A stretch of DNA of 64,000 nt, taken from contig WLOQ01000002.1 of NCBI GenBank assembly GCA_009699245.1, positions 124,001-188,000 on the forward strand. Reading direction: 5' to 3'. Made by a program: the position numbers and the translations under genes. How positions within the stretch are numbered: position 1 is the first letter of the stretch; each line of letters begins with the position of its first letter. The DNA comes from Actinomycetota bacterium (GTDB taxonomy: Bacteria > Actinomycetota > Thermoleophilia > Solirubrobacterales > Solirubrobacteraceae). The notes under the pieces are model-generated. The model had not been told where the DNA came from. It was given only the letters and a program-made list of their open reading frames with translations, and did not search any database. Shown here in pieces: positions 50,364-58,770 of the stretch.

Positions 50364-51551
50364 TCAGGCGGTGATGCCGGCCTCTTCGACCGTGTGCGAG
50401 TGCGCCGCGTCACCGGGCGCATCGCTCCAGCCGGCGGCGATCTTCAGCAGGATCTCCGGGCTGTACGACAGGATCTCGTCGTAGCGGCCCTCACGGACCT
50501 TCGAGACCCACTCGCCATCGGCGAGGTGCGCGCGACCGACGGCGACGAGATCGAACTCGCCGTTGTCGAAGCGCGTGATCAGGCGCGCGAGCGTCGCCTC
50601 CGTGTCGTTCTTCGTCGGCGCGCCCTCCCAGAGCTCGGACGCGAGGTCCGAGGTGAGGCCGACGCCGCCGACAGTGATGACGGGCGCGTCGGTGAACGTC
50701 TTCGCCCAGCCGGCGAGGCCGAGGTCGCTGCCGTCCCACTCGGGCGTGTCGAAGCGGCGCACGCTGACGTTGAAGAGGTCCACCCCGGCGTCGCGCAGCG
50801 TCTTCAGGATCAGCTCGAACTCCTGCGGCGACTGCGCGATCTTGCCGTCGAAGTCGATCTCCTTCCACTGCGAGAGCCGGTAGCCGATCGGGAAGTCGGG
50901 GCCGACCGCGTGACGGATCGCGCGCACGACCTCGGCCGGGAAGCGCAGGCGATTCTCAAGGGCGGCGCCGCCCCACTCGTCGTCGCGCACGTTCGTGTCC
51001 GCCCAGAGGAACTGGTCGAGCAGGTAGCCGTGCGCGCCATGAACCTCGACGCCGTCGCAGCCGAGGCCCTTCGCGGCAACGGCGGTGCTGACGTAGGCGT
51101 CGCGGATCTCGATCATCTCCGCGCGCGTCATCGGGCGACCCGACTCGGTCGAGCCGCTGGCCAGCCCGGACGGGCTCAGCGACTCACGCTCGAAGGTCTT
51201 GCCCTCCGGCGGGGTGCGCATCGACCCGGGGTGCCAGAGCTGCACGAAGATCTTCCCGCCCTGGTTCTTGACCCCGTCGACCATGCTCTTCCAGCTCGCG
51301 AGCGTCGAGGGCCACAGGCGCGTCGCCATCGGCTGCCAGTTGGCGGACCAGTGGTCGATCGCGGTGGACTCCGTGATGACGAGCCCCGCACCGCCGGCCA
51401 CGCGCGAGCTGTAGAAGTCCGCGAGGTCGCTGGTGGGGTCGCCGTCGCGCGACAGCGCCTGCTGCATGGCGGGCACGACGAAGCGGTTCGACAGCGTCAG
51501 CCCGTTGATCGTGATCGGCTCGAAGAGCCGCTCGATGTTGATGGTCGTCAT
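50364..51551 (-). CDS. Old yellow enzyme family NADH:flavin oxidoreductase
   Basis: 395 residues, a single FMN TIM barrel. LFEPITINGLTLSNRFVVPAM is the family N-terminus (about 8-28); IFVQLWHPG, the catalytic pair in VEVHGAHGYLLDQFL and NVRDDEWGG follow, then VITVGGVG and DLVAVGRAHLADGEW. No Fe-S/FAD extension, so not a full 2,4-dienoyl-CoA reductase. Probably reduces an activated C=C bond. ATG 51551 has TATGGT six bases upstream (leaderless). Divergent from the FAD dehydrogenase pair. Confidence 0.88.
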   Translation of the reverse strand: MTTINIERLFEPITINGLTLSNRFVVPAMQQALSRDGDPTSDLADFYSSRVAGGAGLVITESTAIDHWSANWQPMATRLWPSTLASWKSMVDGVKNQGGKIFVQLWHPGSMRTPPEGKTFERESLSPSGLASGSTESGRPMTRAEMIEIRDAYVSTAVAAKGLGCDGVEVHGAHGYLLDQFLWADTNVRDDEWGGAALENRLRFPAEVVRAIRHAVGPDFPIGYRLSQWKEIDFDGKIAQSPQEFELILKTLRDAGVDLFNVSVRRFDTPEWDGSDLGLAGWAKTFTDAPVITVGGVGLTSDLASELWEGAPTKNDTEATLARLITRFDNGEFDLVAVGRAHLADGEWVSKVREGRYDEILSYSPEILLKIAAGWSDAPGDAAHSHTVEEAGITA

Positions 51552-51557
51552 GGCGTG

Positions 51558-51635
51558 ACCATACCCCCGCCAAACGGGCGGGAGCAAGGGCGTCGGCGGT
51601 CGCCCTTGCGTCGCGCTGCGACCCGCGGATACGGT
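51558..51635. promoter_or_regulatory. Divergent leaderless promoters with a shared 26-base dyad operator
   Basis: Minus strand: TTGCTC (51582-51587), 18 bases, TATGGT (51558-51563), six bases, ATG 51551. Plus strand: TTGCGT (51606-51611), 18 bases, TACGGT (51630-51635), six bases, ATG 51642. Between them GCAAGGGCG (51584-51592) and CGCCCTTGC (51601-51609) form a perfect 9-bp dyad with an 8-base spacer. Its arms overlap both -35 elements, ideal for one repressor controlling both directions. Confidence 0.6.
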
Positions 51636-51641
51636 CGCCGA

Positions 51642-53162
51642 ATGCCCAAGAAGCCCAGCCCTGTGGACGTCGTCGTCGTCGGTTTCGGCGCGGCCGGAAT
51701 CGCCGCCGCGATCACCGCCCATGACGAGGGCGCGCGCGTCGTCGTCCTCGAGAAGATGGAGGAGCGCTGGGCCGGCGGCAACACCCGCGCCGCCGGACAG
51801 GTCTGGTACACGCCGTCGTCCCCGGAGCTCGCCAAGGCGTACCTGCGAGACCTCGAACAAGAGATGCCGGTGCCGGACGACGTCGCCGACGCGTGGGCGC
51901 AGGAGGTCTGCCGCAACAGCGCGTGGATCGAGGCGCGCGCCGAGGAGTCGATCGGCCACGTCGAGCCCGTCGAGGGCGACGACTTCACGGCGAACGACTA
52001 CGTCATCGACTCGTTCGCCGAAGCCGTGAAGCGCCAGACCGGCTGGGAGGTCCCCAACCGCGACGAGTTCCCCGAGTTCAACAACGAGGGCGGCACGGAC
52101 TACATCTACTTCGGCGGCAAGCAGGGCAACTCCCGCCTCTGGCTGCGCCTGCGCGGCGCGCTGATGAGTCGCGGGATCGAGGTGCGGTACTCCACGGCGG
52201 CGCAGGAACTTGTCACCGACAAGAAGGGCCGCGTGAGCGGCGTGCGCGTCAGCACGCCGCAGGGCGAGCAGGTGATCGAGGCGCGCCGTGGCGTCGTCCT
52301 CGCGTGCGGTGGGTTCGAGAACAACCCCGAGATGATCCGCAAATACCTCGGCATCCCCTACGCGACGCCGTGGGGCTCCCCGGCGAACACGGGCGACGGC
52401 ATCCGCATGGGCCAGGCGCTCGGCGCCGACCTGCAGAACATGTACCAGTACATGCCGTTCTTCGGGATCCGCATCCCGGGCGAGGAGGTCGGCGAGTTCA
52501 TCATGCCCGCCGGGCCCGCGCACATCCACGTGCGCAAGGACGGGCGTCGCTATCTCGACGAGACGACCCCGTACAGCCACGGCAAGTCGAAGATCGGCGG
52601 CAAGTACGAGTACTACCCGACGCCCTACGCCACCTGGACCGTCTTCGATGAGACCGTGCGCACCGGGCCGCCGCTGACGATGCCGCGCGAGGCCTACCCC
52701 GCCGGCTGGCTGAAGCTCGTCAAGGGCTACACCTGGAGCGAGGGCAGCGTCGAGGAGATCGCCAAGGGCTGGATCGCGAAGGCCGACACGATTCGCGAAC
52801 TCGCCGAGAAGCTCGGCGTCGACCCGGACGGTCTCGAGGCCGAGGTCGCGCGCTACAACGCCGCCGCCGAGCAGGGCGAGGACCCGTACTTCGGGCGCCC
52901 GGGCGTCGCGATGGCACCGATCAAGGAGCCCCCGTACTACGGGTACGAGTGGGGCAATCTGATCATCAACACGATGGGTGGACTGCGCAAGAACGGCAAG
53001 GCGCAGGTGCTGCGAGTGAGCGGGGATGCGATCCCGGGCCTCTACGCAGCGGGCGAGATCGCCTCCACTTACACTTGGGCGCTCTCCGGCGGCCAGTCGA
53101 TCGGCGACGCGATCTCCTTCGGGCGGATCGCCGGCCGCAACGCCGCCAACGGCAAGGGCTGA
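51642..53162 (+). CDS. FAD-dependent dehydrogenase/fumarate-reductase-like (tandem paralogue 1)
   Basis: 506 residues. FAD site VVVGFGAAGIAAAITAHDEG and EKMEERWAGGNTRAAGQVWY, then GVVLACGGFENNPEM in the middle and GLYAAGEIASTYTWALSGGQ SIGDA-type C-terminus (about 470-500). Related to tricarballylate dehydrogenase and fumarate-reductase-like flavoproteins; the KstD tyrosine before the C-terminal GG is absent. The next gene is a close paralogue. Probable partner in oxidation of a cyclic or keto-acid substrate. Confidence 0.82.
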   Translation: MPKKPSPVDVVVVGFGAAGIAAAITAHDEGARVVVLEKMEERWAGGNTRAAGQVWYTPSSPELAKAYLRDLEQEMPVPDDVADAWAQEVCRNSAWIEARAEESIGHVEPVEGDDFTANDYVIDSFAEAVKRQTGWEVPNRDEFPEFNNEGGTDYIYFGGKQGNSRLWLRLRGALMSRGIEVRYSTAAQELVTDKKGRVSGVRVSTPQGEQVIEARRGVVLACGGFENNPEMIRKYLGIPYATPWGSPANTGDGIRMGQALGADLQNMYQYMPFFGIRIPGEEVGEFIMPAGPAHIHVRKDGRRYLDETTPYSHGKSKIGGKYEYYPTPYATWTVFDETVRTGPPLTMPREAYPAGWLKLVKGYTWSEGSVEEIAKGWIAKADTIRELAEKLGVDPDGLEAEVARYNAAAEQGEDPYFGRPGVAMAPIKEPPYYGYEWGNLIINTMGGLRKNGKAQVLRVSGDAIPGLYAAGEIASTYTWALSGGQSIGDAISFGRIAGRNAANGKG

Positions 53163-53172
53163 GGAGGCCAAC

Positions 53173-54684
53173 GTGAGCACACGCAGCAGCAGCGTCGACG
53201 TCGTCGTCATCGGATTCGGAGCGGCGGGCATCGCCGCGGCGATCACCGCCCATGACGAAGGCGCCCAGGTCGTCGTCCTTGAGAAGGCGCCGCCCGAGAC
53301 CGCCGGCGGCAACACCCGCGCCGCCGGGCAGGTCTGGTACTCCCCGCACGACGAGGAGCTCGCGAAGGAGTACCTGCGCGGCCTCGCCTACGACATGCCG
53401 ATCCCCGACGACGTCGTCGACGCCTGGGCGAGCGAGCAGGTGCGCAACAACGACTGGATGACCGCGCGCGCCGCCGAGGCGCAGGGCCACATCGACGTCG
53501 ACCCGCGCGACCCGTTCGGCCAGGGCGTGACGTTCGAGGCGCACACCTACCAGGAGGCCGTCAAGCGGCAGACCGGGTGGGACGTGCCGCGCGACGAGTT
53601 CCCCGAGTTCAACAACGAGGGCGGCACCGAGTGGGTCACCTTCGGCGGGACGCAGGGCCACTCGCGCGTGTGGCTGCGCCTGAAGGCGGCGCTCGAGCAG
53701 CGGGACGTCGAGATCCGGTACAGCACTGCGGCGACCGCGATCGTCACCGACGGCGACGGCCGCGTGACCGGCGTCGAGGTCCTCGGGCCCGACGGCGCTG
53801 AGACGATCACGGCGCGCCGCGGCGTCGTCAACGCAGCCGGCGGCTTCGAGAACAACCCGGAGATGATCCGCACGTATCTCGGACTCCCGTACGTCACCCC
53901 GTGGGGCACCCCGCACAACACCGGCGACGGCATCCGGATGGGCCAGGCGCTCGGCGCGGATCTGCAGAACATGTACCAACACATGCCCATGTTCGGGATC
54001 GCGCTCGAGGGCCTGGAGACCGGCGAGTTCGTCCAGCCCGGCGGGCCCGCGTTCATCCAGGTCGCGCAGGATGGTCGGCGCTTCATCTCCGAGGCGACGG
54101 CCTACCGCCACGGCAAGTCGACGATCGGCGGCCGCCTCGAGTTCTATCCCCACCGCGCCATGTGGACCGTCTTCGACGAGACCGTGCGCACCGCCGGCCC
54201 CCTCACCGCCCCGCACGAGGCGTGGGCGGCGGGCTGGGAGAAGCAGGTCGTCGGCTATGTCTGGAGCGACGACAACATGGTCGAGATCGAGAAGGGCTGG
54301 ATCACGAAGGCCGACACGATTCGCGAGCTCGCAGAGAAGCTCGGCGTCGACCCGGACGGCCTCGAGGCCGAGATCGAGCGCTGGAACGCCGCATGCGCGC
54401 AGGGCGAGGACCCGTACTTCGGGCGCCCGGCCGAGATGATGGCGCCGATCACCGAGCCCCCCTACTACGGCTACAAGTGGGGCAACCTGCTGATCGCCAC
54501 GATGGGCGGCCTGCGCAAGAACGGCAAGGCGCAGGTGCTGCACGTCAGCGGGCAGCCGATCCCCGGCCTCTACGCGGCGGGAGAGATCTCCTCGACGTTC
54601 ACGTGGGCGCTCGGCGGCGGTCAGTCGATCGCCGACGCGATCGGCTTCGGCCGCATCGCCGGACGCGAGGCAGCAGCGGGCTAG
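53173..54684 (+). CDS. FAD-dependent dehydrogenase/fumarate-reductase-like (tandem paralogue 2)
   Basis: 503 residues from GTG 53173, preceded by GAGGAGG. Long stretches match the preceding gene product: VDVVVIGFGAAGIAAAITAH, EAVKRQTGW, ADTIRELAEKLGVDPDGLEAE and MGGLRKNGKAQVL, so this is a tandem duplication with later divergence. A short insertion (DPRDPFGQG) distinguishes it. The two may form a heteromer or act on different substrates. Its TAG overlaps the convergent P450 stop inside CTAG. Confidence 0.82.
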   Translation: MSTRSSSVDVVVIGFGAAGIAAAITAHDEGAQVVVLEKAPPETAGGNTRAAGQVWYSPHDEELAKEYLRGLAYDMPIPDDVVDAWASEQVRNNDWMTARAAEAQGHIDVDPRDPFGQGVTFEAHTYQEAVKRQTGWDVPRDEFPEFNNEGGTEWVTFGGTQGHSRVWLRLKAALEQRDVEIRYSTAATAIVTDGDGRVTGVEVLGPDGAETITARRGVVNAAGGFENNPEMIRTYLGLPYVTPWGTPHNTGDGIRMGQALGADLQNMYQHMPMFGIALEGLETGEFVQPGGPAFIQVAQDGRRFISEATAYRHGKSTIGGRLEFYPHRAMWTVFDETVRTAGPLTAPHEAWAAGWEKQVVGYVWSDDNMVEIEKGWITKADTIRELAEKLGVDPDGLEAEIERWNAACAQGEDPYFGRPAEMMAPITEPPYYGYKWGNLLIATMGGLRKNGKAQVLHVSGQPIPGLYAAGEISSTFTWALGGGQSIADAIGFGRIAGREAAAG

Positions 54685-55967
54685 GCGGCGCTCCAGCGGC
54701 CCTCGAGGTGGAGGAGCTCCGGCACGATCAGTGACGGGGCGTACTCCACCTCCTGGCCCGCTGGGACGTCGAGGTCCGGGAGGCGCTCGAGCAGGGTGCG
54801 CACCGCCGTCGCACTCTCCAGTCGGGCGAGCGGCGCGCCCATGCAGAAGTGCCGGCCCTTGCCGAAGTTCAGGTGCTGGCCGGCGTTCGGGCGATGGATG
54901 TCAAAGCGCTCGGAGTCGGTGAAGCGGTCCGGGTCGTGCCCGGTCGCCGCGTAGGCCGCCCAGATCAGCGAGCCCTCGGGGATCATCACGCCGCGGATCT
55001 CGACGTCCCGCGTCGCCTTGCGGAAGATGCCGAAGGTGCTCGCCCGCCGGCGCAGCGCTTCCTCGACGGCGTTGTCGACGAGGCTCGGGTCGGCCGCCAG
55101 TGCGGCGAGCGCGCCCGGCGTCTCGCCGAGGAACTTCAGCGCGTGGCCGATGAGGTTGGCGGTCGTCGCGCTGCCCGCGGTGATCAGCTCGACCATGTGG
55201 GTGATCACCAGCGCCTGCGGGAGTGCGCGGCCGCCCTCCTCATCACCCTCGGCGTGGAGCATCGAGGAAAGCAGGTCCTGCTTGGGCTCGCGCTCGCGCT
55301 CGTCGACGAGCCGCTGGAAGAAGGCGCGTGCCGTCGCGATGCGCTCGTAGCGCTCGCGCAGCTCGGCGGGCTCCATCGGGGTCGCCGGCGCGGGGCTGCC
55401 GTCGGGGAGCGGCGGGAACTTCGGCGTCAGCACGGCGACGAGGTCGGGCGCCCAGCGCTGGTACTCGGCGACGTCCTGCGGGCCGTCGGGCAGGCCGATC
55501 AGCCGGGCGAGCGTGCGGATCGCGAGCGGGTAGGCGAACTCCTCCATGAGGTCGGCGCTCCCGCGCGCCGCGAAGCCGTCGATCAGCTCGTTGCAGAGCC
55601 CGCGGATCTCCTCCTCCATGTGATCGACGCGGCTGCGCTTGAACGCCGTGTTGGCGGCCTTGCGCGAGATCGTGTGGACCGGCGGGTCGCTCGCGATGAA
55701 CGACCGCTCATAGAAGTCGGGCGGGACACGGTCGTGCATGTCCTGCGGAACGGGGAGGACGGCGATCGCGACCGACGAGAACGTCTCGAAGTCGGAGATG
55801 ACCCGCTCGACGTCGTCGAAGCGGGTGACGACCCAGTAGTTCAGCTCGGGGAAGTAGAAGACCGGCTCCTCGTCCTGCGCGCGTCGCAGCACGGCGGCCG
55901 GGTCGGCGAGGAACTCCTGTGAGAACGGGTCGAATCCGGGCAGCACCGGACGCTGGGTGTCGGGCAC
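54681..55967 (-). CDS. Cytochrome P450
   Basis: 428 residues, soluble bacterial type with no membrane anchor. I-helix oxygen-activation motif ELITAGSATTANL, ExxR in VEEALRRR, and heme-cysteine motif FGKGRHFCMGAPLARLE. Probably hydroxylates a hydrophobic substrate using ferredoxin, none of which is encoded nearby. Strong GGAGGAG before GTG 55967. Placed between flavin dehydrogenases and the fatty acid operon, so steroid/terpenoid or fatty acyl substrates are both possible. Confidence 0.93.
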   Translation of the reverse strand: MPDTQRPVLPGFDPFSQEFLADPAAVLRRAQDEEPVFYFPELNYWVVTRFDDVERVISDFETFSSVAIAVLPVPQDMHDRVPPDFYERSFIASDPPVHTISRKAANTAFKRSRVDHMEEEIRGLCNELIDGFAARGSADLMEEFAYPLAIRTLARLIGLPDGPQDVAEYQRWAPDLVAVLTPKFPPLPDGSPAPATPMEPAELRERYERIATARAFFQRLVDEREREPKQDLLSSMLHAEGDEEGGRALPQALVITHMVELITAGSATTANLIGHALKFLGETPGALAALAADPSLVDNAVEEALRRRASTFGIFRKATRDVEIRGVMIPEGSLIWAAYAATGHDPDRFTDSERFDIHRPNAGQHLNFGKGRHFCMGAPLARLESATAVRTLLERLPDLDVPAGQEVEYAPSLIVPELLHLEGRWSAA

Positions 55968-55991
55968 GACGGTCTCCTCCGGGGGACGTGG

Positions 55992-56022
55992 GCGCCCGCG
56001 AGGCGCGGGCGCGCCGATCCTA
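55992..56022 (-). promoter_or_regulatory. P450 promoter with hairpin at the transcript start
   Basis: On the minus strand TAGGAT (56017-56022) is a good -10. The expected transcript begins near 56010, where GCGCCCGCG (55992-56000) and CGCGGGCGC (56004-56012) form a 9-bp stem with an AGG loop. The stem could also act as terminator for the desaturase operon, which ends at 56043. Confidence 0.45.
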
Positions 56023-56042
56023 CACCGCCGCGCCGGGCCCGA

Positions 56043-56924
56043 TCAGGCGGCGAGCTTGGCCTGCTGGCGGTCGGGCGCGATGCGCACGACGTTCCACGCG
56101 AGGCCGAGCTTCTCCATCGCGGCGACCGTCCATGCGGAGGGGTCGAGCGCCCGCTCCCAGCGCGCGAGGCCATGGTCGGCCGAGCGCGGGAAGGCGTGGT
56201 GGTTGTGGTGCCAGGACTCGCCGAACGAGGGCAGCGACAGCCAGAAAACGTTCGTCGACTTGTCCTCGAGGTCGAAGCGCCGGGTGCCCGTGAAGTGGCA
56301 GATCGAGTTGACGCTCCACGTGACGTGGTGGATGAAGAAGATCCGCACGAACCCACCCCAGAGCAGGCCCGTGAGCAGGCCGGCGATGGTGAAGCCGTGG
56401 AGGACGAACCCGAGCGCGGCGGGCAGCGCGAGCGACAGGGCGATGAACCACAGGAAGCGGTCGTGGATCCAGCGGATCCCCATGTCGTCCATCAGATCCT
56501 TCGCATAACGGCGCGGGGACGCGGTGCCCTGCTCGTGCATGAGCCACCCGGCGTGCGCGTGCCAGAGACCCTTGAGGCCGCCGCCATGGCCGACGTGCGG
56601 GCTGTGCGGGTCGCCCTCGACGTCGGTGTGCGCGTGGTGCTTACGATGGTCGGCGACCCACGAGATGACGGGGCCCTCGACGGCCATCGTGCCGAGCACG
56701 GCGAAGCCGAGGTGGATCGGCCGGTAGGTGTCGAACGCCTTGTGCGTCAGCAGGCGGTGGAAGCCGAGCGTCACGCCGAGGCCCGTGAGGAGGTAGAAGA
56801 CGACGAAGAGCGCGAGGTCGATCGCGTCCACGCCGTTGCCCCAGAAGACGACGATCGCGATGAGCGTCGCGACGAATGGAATGACGACGGCGGAGAGATT
56901 GGCGTAGCGGGCGCGGCGGGTCAT
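56043..56924 (-). CDS. Acyl-CoA/acyl-lipid delta-9-type fatty acid desaturase
   Basis: 293 residues with about four membrane segments. The three histidine boxes are complete: HRLLTH, HRKHHAHTD and HHNHHAFP, which hold the di-iron centre. TLGFHRLLTHKAFDTYRP and GESWHHNHHAFPRSADHG are typical of the acyl-CoA desaturase (OLE1/DesC-like) group. Makes monounsaturated chains at the membrane; electron donor not in view. Last gene of the FAS operon, overlapping the reductase gene by four bases. Confidence 0.92.
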   Translation of the reverse strand: MTRRARYANLSAVVIPFVATLIAIVVFWGNGVDAIDLALFVVFYLLTGLGVTLGFHRLLTHKAFDTYRPIHLGFAVLGTMAVEGPVISWVADHRKHHAHTDVEGDPHSPHVGHGGGLKGLWHAHAGWLMHEQGTASPRRYAKDLMDDMGIRWIHDRFLWFIALSLALPAALGFVLHGFTIAGLLTGLLWGGFVRIFFIHHVTWSVNSICHFTGTRRFDLEDKSTNVFWLSLPSFGESWHHNHHAFPRSADHGLARWERALDPSAWTVAAMEKLGLAWNVVRIAPDRQQAKLAA

Positions 56925-58003
56925 GCGGTGCTTCCTTCCGAGAGGATCGGCGCCGCATCCCTGGCGACCGGACGGCGACCCCAGCGCGAAGCGAGGCCGT
57001 AGACGATGGCGGAACGCAGGGCGGCGGTGACCGAGACGGGCTCGATGCCCACCGGATCCAGCACGGTTCGAGCCTTGCGGTCTTCGAATGAGGCGTGCAC
57101 GTTCAGATACCCAAGCAGCGAGAGGATCGGACCGGGGATCCCGTCGGTGCTCTCGATGAACGCCGCGGGCGGGAGGTCGAAGGCCTCAGCGGCCAGATCT
57201 CTCACGGTAGCAACGTCCGTGACCCCTGGACCCGCCACAAGGTGGTGTGTTGCGCCAGGTTCCGTGGCCCGCAGAAGGTGCGCGAGGGCGTCGGCCACGT
57301 AGTCCCCGGTGACCACGTCAACGACCGCGTGAGGGTCCGCCGGAATGTCGGTGATCAGTCCCCGGCTGTAGGCGCGCAGCAGCGGGTAGAGGACGTTGAA
57401 CGTCGTCGTCCAGCCGGTCTGCGCCTCGCCGACCACGATGCTCGGGCGGGCGACGGTGAGCGGCAGGTCCGCCGCTTCGCGGCGCAGGAGCTGCTCCGCC
57501 TCGAACTTCGTCTGCTCGTACGTGTTGCGGAAGCCCTGCCCCACGTCGAGGTCGTCCTCGGTGAACGTCCCGCGGTGCGTCCCGGCGACGTACGCGGTCG
57601 AGACATGCAGGAGATGCTCGAGGCGCGGGGCCCGGCGCGCGAGGTCCAGGACGACCTGCGCGGTGGCGGTGTTCGCGGCGCGGGCCTCCTCGAGCTCGAG
57701 GTCGAAGCGCACGCTCGCGGCGCCGTGGAGGATGTGCGTGACGTCGCCGATCCCCGGCACCTCGCGGGGCGGGTCGGTGAGATCGAACGCGACGGCGCGC
57801 AGGCGCTCGTAGATCGCAGCGTCGGGCGCCGCCCACAGCTTGCCGACCGTGTCATGCAGGCGCTGCTCGGCCTGCGCGTCGTCCTGCGCGCGGACGAGGC
57901 AGATCACCTCGACCGCTGGGTCGGTGAGCAGCCGGGCGAGGGTGAGCGTGCCGAGGTAGCCGGTCGCTCCTGTGAGCAGGACCGTCACTGTGCGCTCGCT
58001 CAC
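56921..58003 (-). CDS. NAD-dependent acyl-reductase-like extended SDR (thioester reductase type)
   Basis: 360 residues. VLLTGATGYLGTLTLARLL, ILHGAASVRFD, LHVSTAYVAGTHRG and catalytic YEQTKFEAE match the NAD_binding_4 group that includes fatty acyl-CoA reductases and carboxylic acid reductase R domains. No carrier-protein domain is attached. Coupled by four-base overlaps to the enoyl reductase and the desaturase. It may reduce acyl-ACP or acyl-CoA to aldehyde or alcohol; an epimerase-like role cannot be ruled out. Confidence 0.8.
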   Translation of the reverse strand: MSERTVTVLLTGATGYLGTLTLARLLTDPAVEVICLVRAQDDAQAEQRLHDTVGKLWAAPDAAIYERLRAVAFDLTDPPREVPGIGDVTHILHGAASVRFDLELEEARAANTATAQVVLDLARRAPRLEHLLHVSTAYVAGTHRGTFTEDDLDVGQGFRNTYEQTKFEAEQLLRREAADLPLTVARPSIVVGEAQTGWTTTFNVLYPLLRAYSRGLITDIPADPHAVVDVVTGDYVADALAHLLRATEPGATHHLVAGPGVTDVATVRDLAAEAFDLPPAAFIESTDGIPGPILSLLGYLNVHASFEDRKARTVLDPVGIEPVSVTAALRSAIVYGLASRWGRRPVARDAAPILSEGSTA

Positions 58004-58770
58004 GCGGGGGCACCCATGGCGTGATAGCCACCGTCCACGTGGAGGATCTCGCCGCTGATCGCGCGGGCCGCCGGCGACAGCAGGAAGAGGACGGCCTCGG
58101 CCACCGGGTCAGGGTCCTGGAGGTCCCAGCCGAGCGGGGCGCCGCGGACCCAGCCGGACGCGAGCTGCTCAAAGCCGGGGATGCCCCCGGCCGCCATCGT
58201 CTCGATCGGACCGGCAGAAACGAGGTTGACGCGCACACCGCGCGGCCCGAGGTCACGCGCGAGGTAGCGCGAGACCGACTCGAGCGCGGCCTTGGCGACG
58301 CCCATCCAGTCATAGACGGGCCAGGCGAGCGTCGCGTCGAAGTCGAGGCCGACGAGCGCACCGCCCTCCTGCGGGAAGACGGGCACGAGCGCACCGGCGA
58401 GCGCCTTGTAGGAGAAGGCGGAGGTGCGGAAGGCCTCCTCGGCGCTTTCGCGCGGCGTGTTCATGAAGTTCCCGCCGAGCGCGTCGCCGGGGGCGTACGC
58501 GATCGCGTGGAGCGCGCCGTCGAGCGTCCCCCAGCGGCTCTGGATCTCCGTCGTCAGCGCGACGAGATCGTCGGGGTTGTTGACGTCGAGCTCGATCACG
58601 TCGGCCGGCGTCGGCAGCGTCTTCGCGGCCCGCTCGGTGAGGCGCCGCGCGCGCCCGAAGCCGGTCAGCAGGACCTCGGCGCCGCGCTCCTGCGCGATGC
58701 GGGCGACGGCGTAGGCGATCGAGTCACGGTTGAGCACGCCGGTGATCAGGAGCTTGCGGCCTTCGAGCAT
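58000..58770 (-). CDS. fabI: Enoyl-ACP reductase, InhA/FabI type
   Basis: 256 residues. LEGRKLLITGVLNRDSIAYAVA is the FabI start; the Y-x6-K active site reads VYDWMGVAKAALESV, closer to mycobacterial InhA than to E. coli FabI. The loop at the nicotinamide reads LHAIAYAPGD, where InhA has HSIGF: the serine (InhA 94) and following glycine are both alanine, positions known to affect inhibitor binding. Reduces the enoyl intermediate in each elongation round. ATG 58770 overlaps the previous stop by one base. Confidence 0.9.
   Translation of the reverse strand: MLEGRKLLITGVLNRDSIAYAVARIAQERGAEVLLTGFGRARRLTERAAKTLPTPADVIELDVNNPDDLVALTTEIQSRWGTLDGALHAIAYAPGDALGGNFMNTPRESAEEAFRTSAFSYKALAGALVPVFPQEGGALVGLDFDATLAWPVYDWMGVAKAALESVSRYLARDLGPRGVRVNLVSAGPIETMAAGGIPGFEQLASGWVRGAPLGWDLQDPDPVAEAVLFLLSPAARAISGEILHVDGGYHAMGAPA

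Noticed and set aside
50394-51641. Upstream in-frame extension of the FAD dehydrogenase at 51642
   Set aside because: It runs antisense through the old-yellow-enzyme gene and through the promoter/operator region; the FAD motif starts a few residues after ATG 51642.
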